Shown: positions 36,019 to 45,536, numbered from the stretch's first letter. The stretch: DNA of 64,000 nt from Pseudomaricurvus hydrocarbonicus (GCF_011602365.1 NZ_JAAONZ010000005.1:219386-283385); one strand, 5' to 3'. The notes: a model not told the origin generated them from the letters alone. Translations and numbers: made by a program.

Positions 36019-37122
36019 ATGTCAACACTGAAACGACGGGATTTTCTGGGCGCCTCTGCCGCTGCTGCCCTGTTGGCCAGCAGCGGTGCAGTGCGCGCCG
36101 GCAGTCAATCACAGCCCGGCCGAATTATTGCTACGGAAGAGGCCTTTGCCCCCAAGCGCTACTTCCAGGAGTACCTGAAGTTGGCAGAGCGCAACGAGTC
36201 CATGGTGACTCGCTATCTTAAAATGTATTACGAAAAGCCGCAGGTGGTGAAACAACTGGGGGATATCGATATCCGTCTGGAGGATATGGACCGCCATGGC
36301 GTCGACATGCATGTGTTGAGTATGACCGCCCCCGGGGTACAGGTATTCGAAGAGGCTCTGGGCACTGAATTGGCCATTGAAACCAACGAAGAAATTGCAT
36401 CGATCATTAAACGCTATCCCCAGCGGTTTGCCGGCCTGGCCACCATTGCCCCACAAGCGCCTGAAAAGGCCGCTGCTGAAATCCGACGTTGCATGAGCGA
36501 ACTGGGATTCAGTGGTGTCATCATCAACTCGCACACTCAGGGAGAGTTTCTCGACAACCCCAAGTTCGCGCCCATTCTCGAAGAGGCGATTCGTCAGCAA
36601 GCGCCAATTTATCTGCACCCCACCTTTCCACCCGACACCATGATCGAAGCCTATACCGACTACGGTATGATGGGTGCTCTGTGGGGATTTCAGGCCGAGT
36701 GTTCGATGCACGTAACGCGTATGATCCTGAGCGGCGTCTTCGATCGTTATCCGGAACTGCAAATCGTACTGGGCCATATGGGGGAGGGTTTGCCTTACTG
36801 GCTCGGCCGGATGGACAATCGCTATCAGAATATCTTGCGCAGGGGCGGACTTAAGCCGCTTGGCATGACGCCGCTGAAGAAATTACCCAGTGAATACTTT
36901 CGCTCCAACTTTACCGTCACCACCAGTGGTATGAATTGGCAGCCACCACTGAACTATTGCCTTGACCTTATGGGGCCAGACAGGGTTATGTTTGCCATCG
37001 ACTTTCCGTTCGAACGCACCGGCGATGCCATGGGTTTTCTGATGGATGCCAAAAAGACGCTGCCCACCAAGGTGTACGAGCAGCTCTCACACGGCAATGC
37101 TGAACGGTTGTTTCGCTTATGA
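36019..37122 (+). CDS. Tat-exported amidohydrolase, decarboxylase-like
   Basis: 367 aa from ATG 36019 (GGAGA site; a TTG 15 bp upstream is less likely). N-terminal twin-arginine signal LKRRDFLGASAAAALLAS. The mature part begins IIATEEAFAP and contains IYLHPTFPP, LGHMGEGLPYWLGRMD and MFAIDFPFE. These match the metal-dependent decarboxylases of the amidohydrolase superfamily (gamma-resorcylate, 5-carboxyvanillate and aminocarboxymuconate-semialdehyde decarboxylase), with Glu, His and Asp ligands. A likely reaction is removal of a ring carboxylate, for instance from a gallate- or resorcylate-like acid. Export is unusual because characterised members are cytoplasmic. Follows the alpha/beta hydrolase by 65 bp. 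Confidence 0.8.
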   Translation: MSTLKRRDFLGASAAAALLASSGAVRAGSQSQPGRIIATEEAFAPKRYFQEYLKLAERNESMVTRYLKMYYEKPQVVKQLGDIDIRLEDMDRHGVDMHVLSMTAPGVQVFEEALGTELAIETNEEIASIIKRYPQRFAGLATIAPQAPEKAAAEIRRCMSELGFSGVIINSHTQGEFLDNPKFAPILEEAIRQQAPIYLHPTFPPDTMIEAYTDYGMMGALWGFQAECSMHVTRMILSGVFDRYPELQIVLGHMGEGLPYWLGRMDNRYQNILRRGGLKPLGMTPLKKLPSEYFRSNFTVTTSGMNWQPPLNYCLDLMGPDRVMFAIDFPFERTGDAMGFLMDAKKTLPTKVYEQLSHGNAERLFRL

Positions 37123-37179
37123 TCGGTATTTAAGGAATCTGATTTAGGAATATATTGAGACAACAGAGTGTTGTTTGCA

Positions 37180-37202
37180 TCAGCCTTCAGAATGAAGGCT
37201 GA
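37180..37202. terminator. bidirectional hairpin between convergent genes
   Basis: TCAGCCTTCA / TGAAGGCTGA, a perfect 10-bp stem with a 3-nt loop between the amidohydrolase and the convergent SnoaL-like gene. No long T-run. Confidence 0.6.
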
Positions 37203-37227
37203 CTTGTTAGGGCTTCGCCGATAGGAT

Positions 37228-37848
37228 TCAGTTGCTTTCGCCCAGCCAGGACTTGCAGCTTGACAGCAATTGCTTTTCAGCATCGCTATACGCGGTAATC
37301 AGAGCGCGGTCACATTCGATGCCTTTATTGGCAAACCACCAATACAGGAATTTAGCTTCCTGGGGAAAGCGAGCCAAAGCAGCCTCACTCCATGCCTCCA
37401 GGGGTTGATCGGCACTGGACATCGGATTTAGCAAGTCCTTGTCGTAGACCGCCGTGCGATTGACGATGCCCCAGCGACCATCGCGTTTTTCCAAACGATC
37501 AAAAAAGCGGAAATGGCCCTCAAAGTCGAACCAGACACCTTCGGCCTGATCGCGAATCAACAGCACGGCGTTACAGCGGCTAAACCCCCGATTGCCGTTA
37601 ACCTCCACCCAATTATTGGTAATGTGGTGCTTCATATGCATACCAGAAGCACGGTTGGCCGCCATCTCGCGAGAACGCGCGATAAACGTTTCTGCAGTTG
37701 CCCTGATCCAGGAAATTTTAATGTCTGCATCCGTATGGAAGCACTGGGAAAGTGCCTCCCAATCATCACTGTCCCGCGCCAGCGCCCATTTATAAACCAA
37801 TTCTTCTATTAGACGTCGGTCATTCACCGCGTGATCTGGGTATTCCAT
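37228..37848 (-). CDS. SnoaL-like (NTF2-fold) protein
   Basis: 206 aa from ATG 37848, chosen for its AGGAGTCC site; the open frame extends 23 codons further upstream without one. Cone-shaped NTF2 fold: helix RRLIEELVYKWALARDSDDW, then CFHTDADIKISW, MKHHITNNWVEVNG, RWGIVNRTAVYDKDLL. Family members are small isomerases, dehydratases or hydroxylases, often acting on aromatic or polyketide intermediates. A shorter SnoaL-like protein is encoded at 48051-48482. Divergent from the MFS gene with two LysR-type boxes between them. Confidence 0.8.
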   Translation of the reverse strand: MEYPDHAVNDRRLIEELVYKWALARDSDDWEALSQCFHTDADIKISWIRATAETFIARSREMAANRASGMHMKHHITNNWVEVNGNRGFSRCNAVLLIRDQAEGVWFDFEGHFRFFDRLEKRDGRWGIVNRTAVYDKDLLNPMSSADQPLEAWSEAALARFPQEAKFLYWWFANKGIECDRALITAYSDAEKQLLSSCKSWLGESN

Positions 37849-37928
37849 AGTAGGACTCCTGTAATAAGCTGATGCGCAGATGGTAAAAAAAGCGCTTAGC
37901 CTGCTACAAGATGGCAAAACACCAGTAG

Positions 37929-37947
37929 TGATAATTAATTGTTATCT
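37929..37947. promoter_or_regulatory. LysR-type box (site C1)
   Basis: TGATAATTAATTGTTATCT: GATA and TTATC at the same spacing as in sites A and F, TTGTTATC identical. Between the SnoaL-like gene and the MFS gene, about 80 bp upstream of the former. Confidence 0.5.
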
Positions 37948-38032
37948 ATAAGGTAAATATGACTCATCGCCAAACCTCTCTCAGGTGGTGATCACCGGTA
38001 ATTAACCCCGCCAGCCCCGTAACGAGACGTAT

Positions 38033-38051
38033 TGATCAAAATTCGTTATCT
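38033..38051. promoter_or_regulatory. LysR-type box (site C2)
   Basis: TGATCAAAATTCGTTATCT: GAT and GTTATC at the conserved spacing, about 80 bp upstream of the MFS start. Weaker than A and F. Confidence 0.4.
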
Positions 38052-38130
38052 CACGTCTGTTTTTTGAATCTTTTTTAGCGCAGACATCTGACATAGGCTA
38101 AGACCCCATAACCCAAAAATATTAAATAAA

Positions 38131-39390
38131 ATGTCAGAGATTGATGTGGAAAGAGCAATAGAGACCAGTCTGCAACAACCCCTTCGGAATGAACTGCAGA
38201 TTCATGCAGTTCCATTATTTGCCACATTTATTGGTTTGCTGTTTTCAGTAGGCACTCTGGTGGTATATTCCTTCGGAGTTTTCTTCCAACCATTGGCTCA
38301 GGAATTTGGCTGGTCTCGCAGTGAGATTGCTGGCGCCTTGTCGATTTCTCAATTAGGGCTAGTGATTGCCGGACCGATTCACGGCATTCTGATTGATCGC
38401 TTCGGAGCACAACGCCTTCTACCGTTGTCCATTGTCGGACTTGGCCTGACGATGGTGTCTCTTTACTGGCTCACCGACAGCAAGTTTCATCTTTACGCCT
38501 GCTTTTTTTTGATGACCGTTCTGGGGGCGACAGCATCACCGTTGGGCTATTCACAAATTATTGTTCAACGTTTCGATCGTCATCGCGGTTTGGCATTGGG
38601 TATTGCCCTGGCGGCGGTCGGGGTTGGCGCAATGATCTTCCCATCCGGCGTGCAGCAGTTAATTAGTAATGTGGGCTGGCGCAGTGCATTTCTCGCCATT
38701 GGTCTCGCTGGCTTGATTCCACTGTTGTTTTGTCCATTGATGTTCCGCCAGTCTAAGCGGCACAGTCACCCATTGCAGGCTATTCAGTGCTGCGCTGATG
38801 AGCCTCCAAGACCACACGCCAATAAGCGCACATTTATTCTGCTGGGTTTAATTTTCACGGCAATGGGTTCGGTGACCGTGGGTATCTACGCTCACTTTAT
38901 ACCCATGCTCAGCGATCGCAACATGGACCCTGCCCAGGCTGCCATGATGGCCGGTATCGTCGGAGTCGCAGTTATAGTAAGTCGCGGATTCATCGGCTGG
39001 GTGGTCGATAACGTCCACGCGCCGCTGGTACTGGCCATGATCACCATGGGAATTGCCGTAGCTTGCATACTTTTAAATCTTGAGGTGGGCTCATTCGTAT
39101 TGGTCATCGTTGCCGTCTTACTGGGATTGGGGCTGGGTGCCGAAATGGATCTATTGTCATTTCTGGTAAGTCGCTATTGGCCACAAAAATCCTTTGGCAC
39201 CATCTATGGACCACTGTTCGGAATTTTTTCCATCGGAACTGCTTCAGGACCACTGCTGGTAGGTCTGGCATTCGATCACTCGGGCAGTTACACCTATGCA
39301 CTTTTCACAGCGATCGTACTGGCCGCGTTGATTGCCATTCTATGCACGTTGTTGCCGCGTTATGAATCAGGCAATAAGGGCGGCCACTGA
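38131..39390 (+). CDS. MFS transporter
   Basis: 419 aa with twelve predicted helices and a central cytoplasmic loop around residues 215-232 (QSKRHSHPLQ...PRPHANKR). The loop 2-3 signature appears as GILIDRFGAQRLL and the repeat as GFIGWVVDNVHAP. The pattern resembles monocarboxylate/oxalate-formate-type MFS proteins, which import organic acids. It is followed on the same strand by a TonB receptor, so the pair may move a substrate across both membranes. Two candidate LysR-type sites lie upstream. The ribosome site is weak and the start not certain. Confidence 0.88.
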   Translation: MSEIDVERAIETSLQQPLRNELQIHAVPLFATFIGLLFSVGTLVVYSFGVFFQPLAQEFGWSRSEIAGALSISQLGLVIAGPIHGILIDRFGAQRLLPLSIVGLGLTMVSLYWLTDSKFHLYACFFLMTVLGATASPLGYSQIIVQRFDRHRGLALGIALAAVGVGAMIFPSGVQQLISNVGWRSAFLAIGLAGLIPLLFCPLMFRQSKRHSHPLQAIQCCADEPPRPHANKRTFILLGLIFTAMGSVTVGIYAHFIPMLSDRNMDPAQAAMMAGIVGVAVIVSRGFIGWVVDNVHAPLVLAMITMGIAVACILLNLEVGSFVLVIVAVLLGLGLGAEMDLLSFLVSRYWPQKSFGTIYGPLFGIFSIGTASGPLLVGLAFDHSGSYTYALFTAIVLAALIAILCTLLPRYESGNKGGH

Positions 39391-39588
39391 TCATAAATTA
39401 GGACCTCGATTCATAACCAAAACGTCCGGGTAAACAATTTTATCAGATTTTCAGAGCGGATCTGATCACTCTCAACTGATGTACGGTGCAACTCGGTCGA
39501 GCATCAGAATTACGCAATACTCAGTCATCCATTCAGTTTCAGGGTGACGTGTGATACCTAATAATTAAATAATAAGGAGAAGTTGTGT

Positions 39589-41754
39589 ATGAAGTCATTT
39601 GAAAAAAAACCTTTGGTATTCGCTACCGCCGCGGCACTCTCACCTCTACTGATGCTACCCATGAGCAGCTATTCGGCCCCGGTTCTGGAAGAGGTTATTA
39701 TCACAGCGCAAAAGCGGGATGAATCTCTGTCGGATGTCCCGATTTCCATCTCCGTCATGGATCAGGAAAGTCTCGACAATTATCAAGTGGATGATCTTTT
39801 TGACTTGGCAAACTTTATACCCGGTATGGTATTTAGCCGCGCGCCGGATGATGGTCTGGTGCTGAGTTTTCGTGGAGTCGCCAGCGTATCACGCAATCAG
39901 GCCTACGAGCAGGCCGTCGGCGTATTTCTGGACGGTGTTTTCTTTGGTAAAGGCAGACTCTACTCCGCCGGTATCTACGATCTGGAACGCACAGAAATGA
40001 TCATGGGTACCCAGAGCACACTGCTGGGGAAAAACACCAGTGTCGGGGCTATCAGTCTGGTGACCAAAAAACCCGGTACAGAGATCGGCGGTTACACTCA
40101 GGTTTCACTCTCTGAACACGGTGGCTACTCGGTCAAGGGAGCTATCGATCTGCCTATCTCCGATACGTTGAGAACACGTATTGCGGGTTACTATTCTGAA
40201 CTGGAAGGTGCCACTGAAAACGAACTCACTGGCAATGGTGTACCTATCGATGATAACTATTCCATACGCTTCTCTACTTCTTGGGACGTCAGCGACAGCG
40301 TCAGTCTTGATTTCATGTACCAAACCGGTCAAGACAATAAAACCGGCGATACCTTCCAGCTCGATGGTGATCCTAACGGTCTTGCCGCTGCACTCGGTAT
40401 CACAGACTCCAAGCTGGATGACAAAATTTATAAATCCACCAACTTCGGTCCCGGTGATGGCGACAGCTCCCATGACATCGATAGCAACATTGCCAACCTG
40501 GTCATCAACTGGACTCTGGAAAACCACGTCATTACTTCCCAAACCACCTATGCGGACTACGATCTGGCATTCTTTGATGATGTCGATGTTGAGCCCGGTG
40601 ACTATCTGGCATTCATTCGCGAAGAAGACTATTCGCAGTACAGTCAGGAAATTCGCATTGCATCCACCAATGGTGAAAAGCTGGATTACATGGCCGGCTT
40701 ATACTACTTCACCAGCGACTGGGAGTCGGAAGAAATTGGTTACTGGGATTATCCCGTTCCCGGTGATGTATTTGAAGGCCCGATGTTAAACACCATCGAG
40801 CAGGATGTGGACTACTACGCCGCTTTTGTCAGTGGCACCTGGCACATCAGTGATCGTTTAAGATTAGCAGCGGGCTTGCGTTACGCCGAAGAGATAAAGG
40901 AAGCGGTGATGCAGCGCTCTGCAATTGAGCCTTTCACCTTGTGGAATACCATTATTAATCCTCCGTATCCGGCTACACCACTGGATTATTCTGAGTACAT
41001 GCTTAACGGCAATGCCAATCTGCAATACGATTTAACGCCGAATACCATGATTTATGCTTCTTACGGTAACGGCACCAAAACCGGAGGTTTCGCAGAGTCC
41101 AATACTATCCCGACTGGGAATCCCGATCTCGAAGCCCGCCTCGCAGCTGAAACGGTCGACAACTATGAGATCGGTTTTAAATCCAATCTGCTCGACGGCG
41201 CGGCCATACTCAACGCTGCCATCTACTATATTGATATTACCGACTTGCAGAAAACCCTGTTTACCGGTGCGGAATTCCTCACCGGCAATGCCGATGCACG
41301 TTCTTACGGGTTCGATATTTCCGGTAGTTGGCAGGCGACCGATAATCTGTCTTTCAATGGCGGTGTGGTATATGCGGATGCAGAAGAAAAAGACAGCGGT
41401 TTGAAGCTGGATATAGCACCGGAGTGGACAGGTAACCTGGGCATCCGTTTTGAACATGCCATTTCCGACAGTTTTCTGTTAGGTCTCAATGGTAACCTGC
41501 GTCATCGCAGCGGTCAGTTTGCCCAACCGAAAGAAGGTATTCCAGAAGGCGATAGCCTGACCACTTTGGATATCACAGCGTCTATATCCGATATGGAAGA
41601 AACCTGGAAGCTTTCGTTGATCGGGCGCAATCTGACGGACGATATTGCTCAGGAATTTGGCTATCCCTATACCAACCCACTGACACCGGGGCTTATCAGT
41701 TCCGCGTCCAATTCACCAAGAACTATGATGGTTCAATTCACTTATAACTTTTAA
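39589..41754 (+). CDS. TonB-dependent receptor
   Basis: 721 aa from ATG 39589, preceded by AAGGAG; a TTG 6 bp upstream is less likely. The signal peptide ends near SYSA. Plug start VLEEVIITAQKRDESLSDVP; the usual RGPQGTLYGRNATGG is replaced by IMGTQSTLLGKNTSVGAIS, a notable divergence; the barrel ends MMVQFTYNF. Its sequence is unlike the paralogous pair at 22.5 and 42 kb, so it probably recognises a different ligand. It follows the MFS gene by about 200 bp and is closed by a good terminator. Confidence 0.93.
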   Translation: MKSFEKKPLVFATAAALSPLLMLPMSSYSAPVLEEVIITAQKRDESLSDVPISISVMDQESLDNYQVDDLFDLANFIPGMVFSRAPDDGLVLSFRGVASVSRNQAYEQAVGVFLDGVFFGKGRLYSAGIYDLERTEMIMGTQSTLLGKNTSVGAISLVTKKPGTEIGGYTQVSLSEHGGYSVKGAIDLPISDTLRTRIAGYYSELEGATENELTGNGVPIDDNYSIRFSTSWDVSDSVSLDFMYQTGQDNKTGDTFQLDGDPNGLAAALGITDSKLDDKIYKSTNFGPGDGDSSHDIDSNIANLVINWTLENHVITSQTTYADYDLAFFDDVDVEPGDYLAFIREEDYSQYSQEIRIASTNGEKLDYMAGLYYFTSDWESEEIGYWDYPVPGDVFEGPMLNTIEQDVDYYAAFVSGTWHISDRLRLAAGLRYAEEIKEAVMQRSAIEPFTLWNTIINPPYPATPLDYSEYMLNGNANLQYDLTPNTMIYASYGNGTKTGGFAESNTIPTGNPDLEARLAAETVDNYEIGFKSNLLDGAAILNAAIYYIDITDLQKTLFTGAEFLTGNADARSYGFDISGSWQATDNLSFNGGVVYADAEEKDSGLKLDIAPEWTGNLGIRFEHAISDSFLLGLNGNLRHRSGQFAQPKEGIPEGDSLTTLDITASISDMEETWKLSLIGRNLTDDIAQEFGYPYTNPLTPGLISSASNSPRTMMVQFTYNF

Positions 41755-41804
41755 ATGGTGAATTTAAAGATGAATATCTATTAGCTCTCCACTCTAATAG
41801 CTTG

Positions 41805-41828
41805 GCCTCCTTCGGGAGGCATTTTTTT
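41805..41828 (+). terminator. intrinsic terminator of the TonB receptor
   Basis: GCCTCC TTCG GGAGGC followed by ATTTTTTT: a stable tetraloop hairpin with a T-run 50 bp after the stop. Confidence 0.9.
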
Positions 41829-41920
41829 GCCCATAACCATAATTTCAAAAAACCTTTTATTGAACACCGACCTCAAAAACGAAAAATCGTAAAATCATCT
41901 TGTCTTACGTATTTCTAAAA

Positions 41921-41950
41921 GTAAAAAGAGGCCATAAGGCCTCTTTTTAC
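41921..41950 (-). terminator. intrinsic terminator for the minus-strand TonB receptor
   Basis: Perfect 13-bp stem GTAAAAAGAGGCC / GGCCTCTTTTTAC around ATAA; with its A/T ends it can stop transcription from both sides. Confidence 0.88.
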
Positions 41951-41973
41951 TCATTCACACAACCTCATATAGA

Positions 41974-44163
41974 TCAGAATTGGTAACCTAAGGTTGCACC
42001 AAATGTCATCGGATCCTGGAAGGTTGCGGTACGCATATGGCCAAGGGCGCTGGATCCGACATTAATGTGAGAAATAATTTCCTCATCGGTCAGGTTTTTG
42101 CCCCAAAGATTAACCGACCACTTCTCGTCGTGAGTTTTGAACACCATATTCGCATTTACCACAAAGGTGCTTTCCTGATATGCAATGTCTTCCTCAAACT
42201 CATTGAACCAACGCTCACTGGTATAGACGCCTTGTACTTTGAAACGCGCAGTCCAGTTGTCAAATACATCGGTTTCATATTCCAGTGATAGATCAGAAGC
42301 CAGCTTCGGTGTGTTCGGCAAGGTATTACCATCGAGATTGATTTCAACACCCGGAGCGAAGGTCGTATTCTCCGTCAGGAACTCGTTAAATTGCCCATCC
42401 ACATAAGCGAGATTCCATTTCGCTGTCAGACCTTCGGTTAACCGGGCAACGGTTTCCAGTTCGACACCACGGGTTTCCGCTTCGGCAGCATTCACCGTGA
42501 TCAGGTTGCCGTTGATGGGGCGCTGCACTTGAAGATCATCGATGGTGGCACTGAAGACAGTGGCATTGATCTGCAACCGGTTTTCCCACCACTGGCTCTT
42601 CATGCCCAATTCGTAACTCCAGATGAATTCCGGATCCACTGGTTCTCCGGCATTGCCAATGTTCATCACACCCGTTTTATAACCTCGCGAGGCCGTGGCG
42701 TAAAAAAACAAATCTTCGGTAGGGGAGTACTCTACAGTCACTTTCGGCGTCCAGGCGTCCCAGCTGGCTTCTCGATCGATATCGATGGTGAAAGGGGGGC
42801 TGACCGGAGACAGACTGGCAGGGGGCACAATGGTAAATCCGGTGTCGGATTTATCGTCCTCGCTGTAGCGTAAACCCACATTCAGTGACCACAACTCATT
42901 GATATGCCAGGTGCTGTTGACAAACGCAGCCCATGATTCACTCTCCTGCGCACCGGCAAACTGAATCAATGGACGGCCAGCCATTTGCACAGGAGGGGGG
43001 CCAAGAATATAGGTTCCTGCCCCAATATCCTCGTGGAAATAGTAGAGTCCAAACATGGTTGAGTGATTATCGCCATCCCAGGTTAACTGTAATTCCTGAC
43101 TGTACTGCTCGGAAGATTCATCAAAACGCGATTCCAGCACCGGTACCGGAGTACCGTTCAAATCGGAAATCCAATCACGCTCCATTTCCAAATAATTACT
43201 CAACGATTTTAGTGAGAGGTTTTCGGCCAGATCCCACGTCATTTCAAGCGTATAGGAATCCACTTCCTTTTTTGAGTACAAGTCAGCATCCGAGTCAATG
43301 TCTCGAGGATCGCGAGCAATTTGGCCTCCGAGAGCAATTTCCGGTGGCGTGACCGCCGGATTACCCGGACCCAGCATGTGATAAAGACCCGCCGCGTCAT
43401 CTGATTCATAATGGTTAATACTGAAAAAGGCATCGAATCGATCACTGCCGATATAACTCAAGCCCAGGCGGTAACTCTGGTTGTTCTCATCATCTATATC
43501 TTTGCCGCTGACATTATTCTTGCCGAAACCATCACGATCAGCGGTCTTAACAGCCAGGCGGGCAAGCAATTGCTCTTCGATCAGCGATCCACTGATGGCA
43601 CCTTCGAGTTCCATCAGATTGTAGTTACCAGAGGATAGATTTACGTAGCCCTCGAACTCTTCGGTAGGACGACGGGTAATCACGTTCAGAGAACCGCCTG
43701 TTGCGTTGCGTCCATACAAAGAGCCCTGTGGTCCACGTAACACCTCGATCCGTTCCAGGTCGTAAAACCCACCTATCTGCGCGGCGGGGCGTGAGACCAC
43801 AGCGCCGTCAACATGGAACGCCACACTGGGTTCCCCTCCCGCCGAAAAGTTAGTCAGGCCAATCCCTCGGATATATACCCGGGCTGTACCCTGTACGGTC
43901 GATATTTGCAGGCTCGGCGCCTGTGACTGTAGATCCAGTACCGAAGTAATACGCTCTTCCGATAAATTCTCGCCAGACATCGATGTCACGGATAGGGCCG
44001 CATCTTGTAAGCTCTGTTCACGTTTCTGGGCAGTAACTTTAACTTCTTCCAATTGAATGCTCTGCTGAGCCAACGCGCCCGGATGAATGACCACTCCGAT
44101 GGCGAACGGCAGTAGCGACCGAGTCAGGCCACGCGTTAATTGTTTAGGCTGAATACTCATCAT
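41974..44163 (-). CDS. TonB-dependent receptor (paralogue 2 of 2)
   Basis: 729 aa. The signal peptide ends near GALA. Plug start QLEEVKVTAQKREQSLQDAA; contains RIEVLRGPQGSLYGRNATGG; ends MTFGATLGYQF. By eye about three quarters of plug residues equal those of the receptor at 22483-24663, and both end with the same barrel closure (DEEIISHINVGSxALGxMRT). It is divergent from the LysR gene across 272 bp, the classic arrangement for a LysR-controlled target. Probably imports the inducing aromatic or a close analogue. ATG ATG at the start leaves one codon of doubt. Confidence 0.93.
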   Translation of the reverse strand: MMSIQPKQLTRGLTRSLLPFAIGVVIHPGALAQQSIQLEEVKVTAQKREQSLQDAALSVTSMSGENLSEERITSVLDLQSQAPSLQISTVQGTARVYIRGIGLTNFSAGGEPSVAFHVDGAVVSRPAAQIGGFYDLERIEVLRGPQGSLYGRNATGGSLNVITRRPTEEFEGYVNLSSGNYNLMELEGAISGSLIEEQLLARLAVKTADRDGFGKNNVSGKDIDDENNQSYRLGLSYIGSDRFDAFFSINHYESDDAAGLYHMLGPGNPAVTPPEIALGGQIARDPRDIDSDADLYSKKEVDSYTLEMTWDLAENLSLKSLSNYLEMERDWISDLNGTPVPVLESRFDESSEQYSQELQLTWDGDNHSTMFGLYYFHEDIGAGTYILGPPPVQMAGRPLIQFAGAQESESWAAFVNSTWHINELWSLNVGLRYSEDDKSDTGFTIVPPASLSPVSPPFTIDIDREASWDAWTPKVTVEYSPTEDLFFYATASRGYKTGVMNIGNAGEPVDPEFIWSYELGMKSQWWENRLQINATVFSATIDDLQVQRPINGNLITVNAAEAETRGVELETVARLTEGLTAKWNLAYVDGQFNEFLTENTTFAPGVEINLDGNTLPNTPKLASDLSLEYETDVFDNWTARFKVQGVYTSERWFNEFEEDIAYQESTFVVNANMVFKTHDEKWSVNLWGKNLTDEEIISHINVGSSALGHMRTATFQDPMTFGATLGYQF

Positions 44164-44408
44164 TTCTCCTTGGTGTTTATTAATTTATTGTTATTAAATG
44201 ATTTAAATCGGCGATAAAAAGCCTGTGAGACTGGCGGAAATTGTTATAGACCTTGTTACCGTATACCTGCTTTATTTGCCGGCACCAGTCTAACGTCCGC
44301 CGCTCTAGGCGCTCAGATGGCAACACTTCATACCTGATATCGTTTTTATATCGATGACATAAGTTATGAGTTGCTTTGCGATACAAATCGGTTTAACTTT
44401 TGCGCAAC

Positions 44409-44417
44409 TGATAACAA
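44409..44417. promoter_or_regulatory. LysR-type half box (site D)
   Basis: TGATAACAA, identical to the left half of sites A and E, about 20 bp before the LysR start in the LysR/TonB-receptor divergent region. Suggests autoregulation; the second half is not recognisable. Confidence 0.4.
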
Positions 44418-44435
44418 TTACAATAGGTATACATT

Positions 44436-45347
44436 ATGAAGCTGAATCAGGTGCGAGACTTGATTGCGGTCGCAGAACGAGGCAGTTTGCGTGCGGCAGC
44501 CCGTTACCTCGGCGTTGCGCAGCCCGCCATTACCCGCAGTATTCGGGAGCTAGAAAAAGAACTCGATGTAACTCTTCTGGAACGGCTCCCCAAAGGCGTT
44601 GTACTGTCCCCGATGGGTGAAATATTCCTGCAGCGCGCCAAGGCCGCTCAGAGTGAGCTTGAACGGGCTCGCGATGAGCTACAACAGTACAAGGGTGGTT
44701 TAGAAGGTAAAGTCTCCGTGTGTCTGTCAACGGCATCACACATTGCACTGTTGCACAATACACTCGAACCTTTCCGTTTGCGTTACAAGGATGCCCAGCT
44801 TGATATTACTGAAGGCCTTTTCGCCAAGGCAGAGGCCGGTCTGAAAAACGGCACACTTGATATCTATGTAGGTCCATTGGCAGAAGACAAAATTTCCAGT
44901 GAATTCATTGCCGAGAAGCTGATCGACAACGAAAGGGTGGTCTTTTGTCGCAAAGGCCATGAACTGGCTGATGCCACCTCTCTCAGTGAACTCTGCGATG
45001 CTGACTGGATATCAACAGCTGTCACAGTCCGTTCCGATGCCGAGTTGTCTCCGCTGTTTGAGAAGTACGGCTTGCCGGCTCCAAGAATTGCTCTCTACGC
45101 CCATTCAGCGCTTACTATGATGACTGCCGCTGCAGGCTCCGACTTACTCACCATGCTGCCTAAGCAATGGGTACAATTCGCCTGGGCACAGAGCCTGTTG
45201 CATCGCATTAAAGTTAAGGAGTTTCTGCCGGCACCCGCCATGTACATGGTGAGGCGTGCCAGTTTACCGCTGACTCCCGCAGCCGAGTATTTCAGCGACA
45301 TGATTCGTCGTGCCAGCGTCGACCTGGAAAGAACTATGGAGCTTTGA
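44436..45347 (+). CDS. LysR-family transcriptional regulator
   Basis: 303 aa, the standard length. N-terminal winged helix-turn-helix: LNQVRDLIAVAERGSLRAAA, RYLGVAQPAITRSIRELEKE and LDVTLLERLPKGV; then a linker helix and the two-lobed co-inducer domain (VSVCLSTASHIALL, LDIYVGPLAED, AAAGSDLLTMLPKQWV). Such proteins usually activate catabolic genes when an aromatic or pathway intermediate binds. Located in the middle of the island and divergent from a TonB receptor. Recurrent T-N11-A boxes across the island are its most plausible targets (inference). Confidence 0.92.
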   Translation: MKLNQVRDLIAVAERGSLRAAARYLGVAQPAITRSIRELEKELDVTLLERLPKGVVLSPMGEIFLQRAKAAQSELERARDELQQYKGGLEGKVSVCLSTASHIALLHNTLEPFRLRYKDAQLDITEGLFAKAEAGLKNGTLDIYVGPLAEDKISSEFIAEKLIDNERVVFCRKGHELADATSLSELCDADWISTAVTVRSDAELSPLFEKYGLPAPRIALYAHSALTMMTAAAGSDLLTMLPKQWVQFAWAQSLLHRIKVKEFLPAPAMYMVRRASLPLTPAAEYFSDMIRRASVDLERTMEL

Positions 45348-45430
45348 GGTCCTGCCGCTCTGATGTGGATACGCTCGTCTTCAGACTCCCGACCTAAAAT
45401 GGCGCGCATTTTCCCCTAAATCAGACTTAC

Positions 45431-45449
45431 TGATAACAAATAGCTATCG
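45431..45449. promoter_or_regulatory. LysR-type box (site E)
   Basis: TGATAACAAATAGCTATCG; reverse complement CGATAGCTATTTGTTATCA agrees with sites A and F at 15 or more of 19 positions. About 130 bp upstream of the amidohydrolase start; a weak -35/-10 pair (TTATCG, 17 bp, TATAGT) follows. Confidence 0.65.
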
Positions 45450-45489
45450 CAAACGCTGACTTACCATCTTATCGATACAGATACCACGA

Positions 45490-45536
45490 CTTATAGTCTG
45501 TAGGTAACCACTGGCGTATGCCAGTGATCCTATAAG
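45490..45536 (+). promoter_or_regulatory. nested hairpin in the leader of the amidohydrolase operon
   Basis: Outer arms CTTATAG (45490-45496) / CTATAAG (45530-45536) enclose inner arms CACTGGC / GCCAGTG (45509-45526) with a GTAT loop. Ends about 45 bp before the start codon. Could be a structured RNA leader or a DNA operator overlapping the promoter. Confidence 0.4.
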
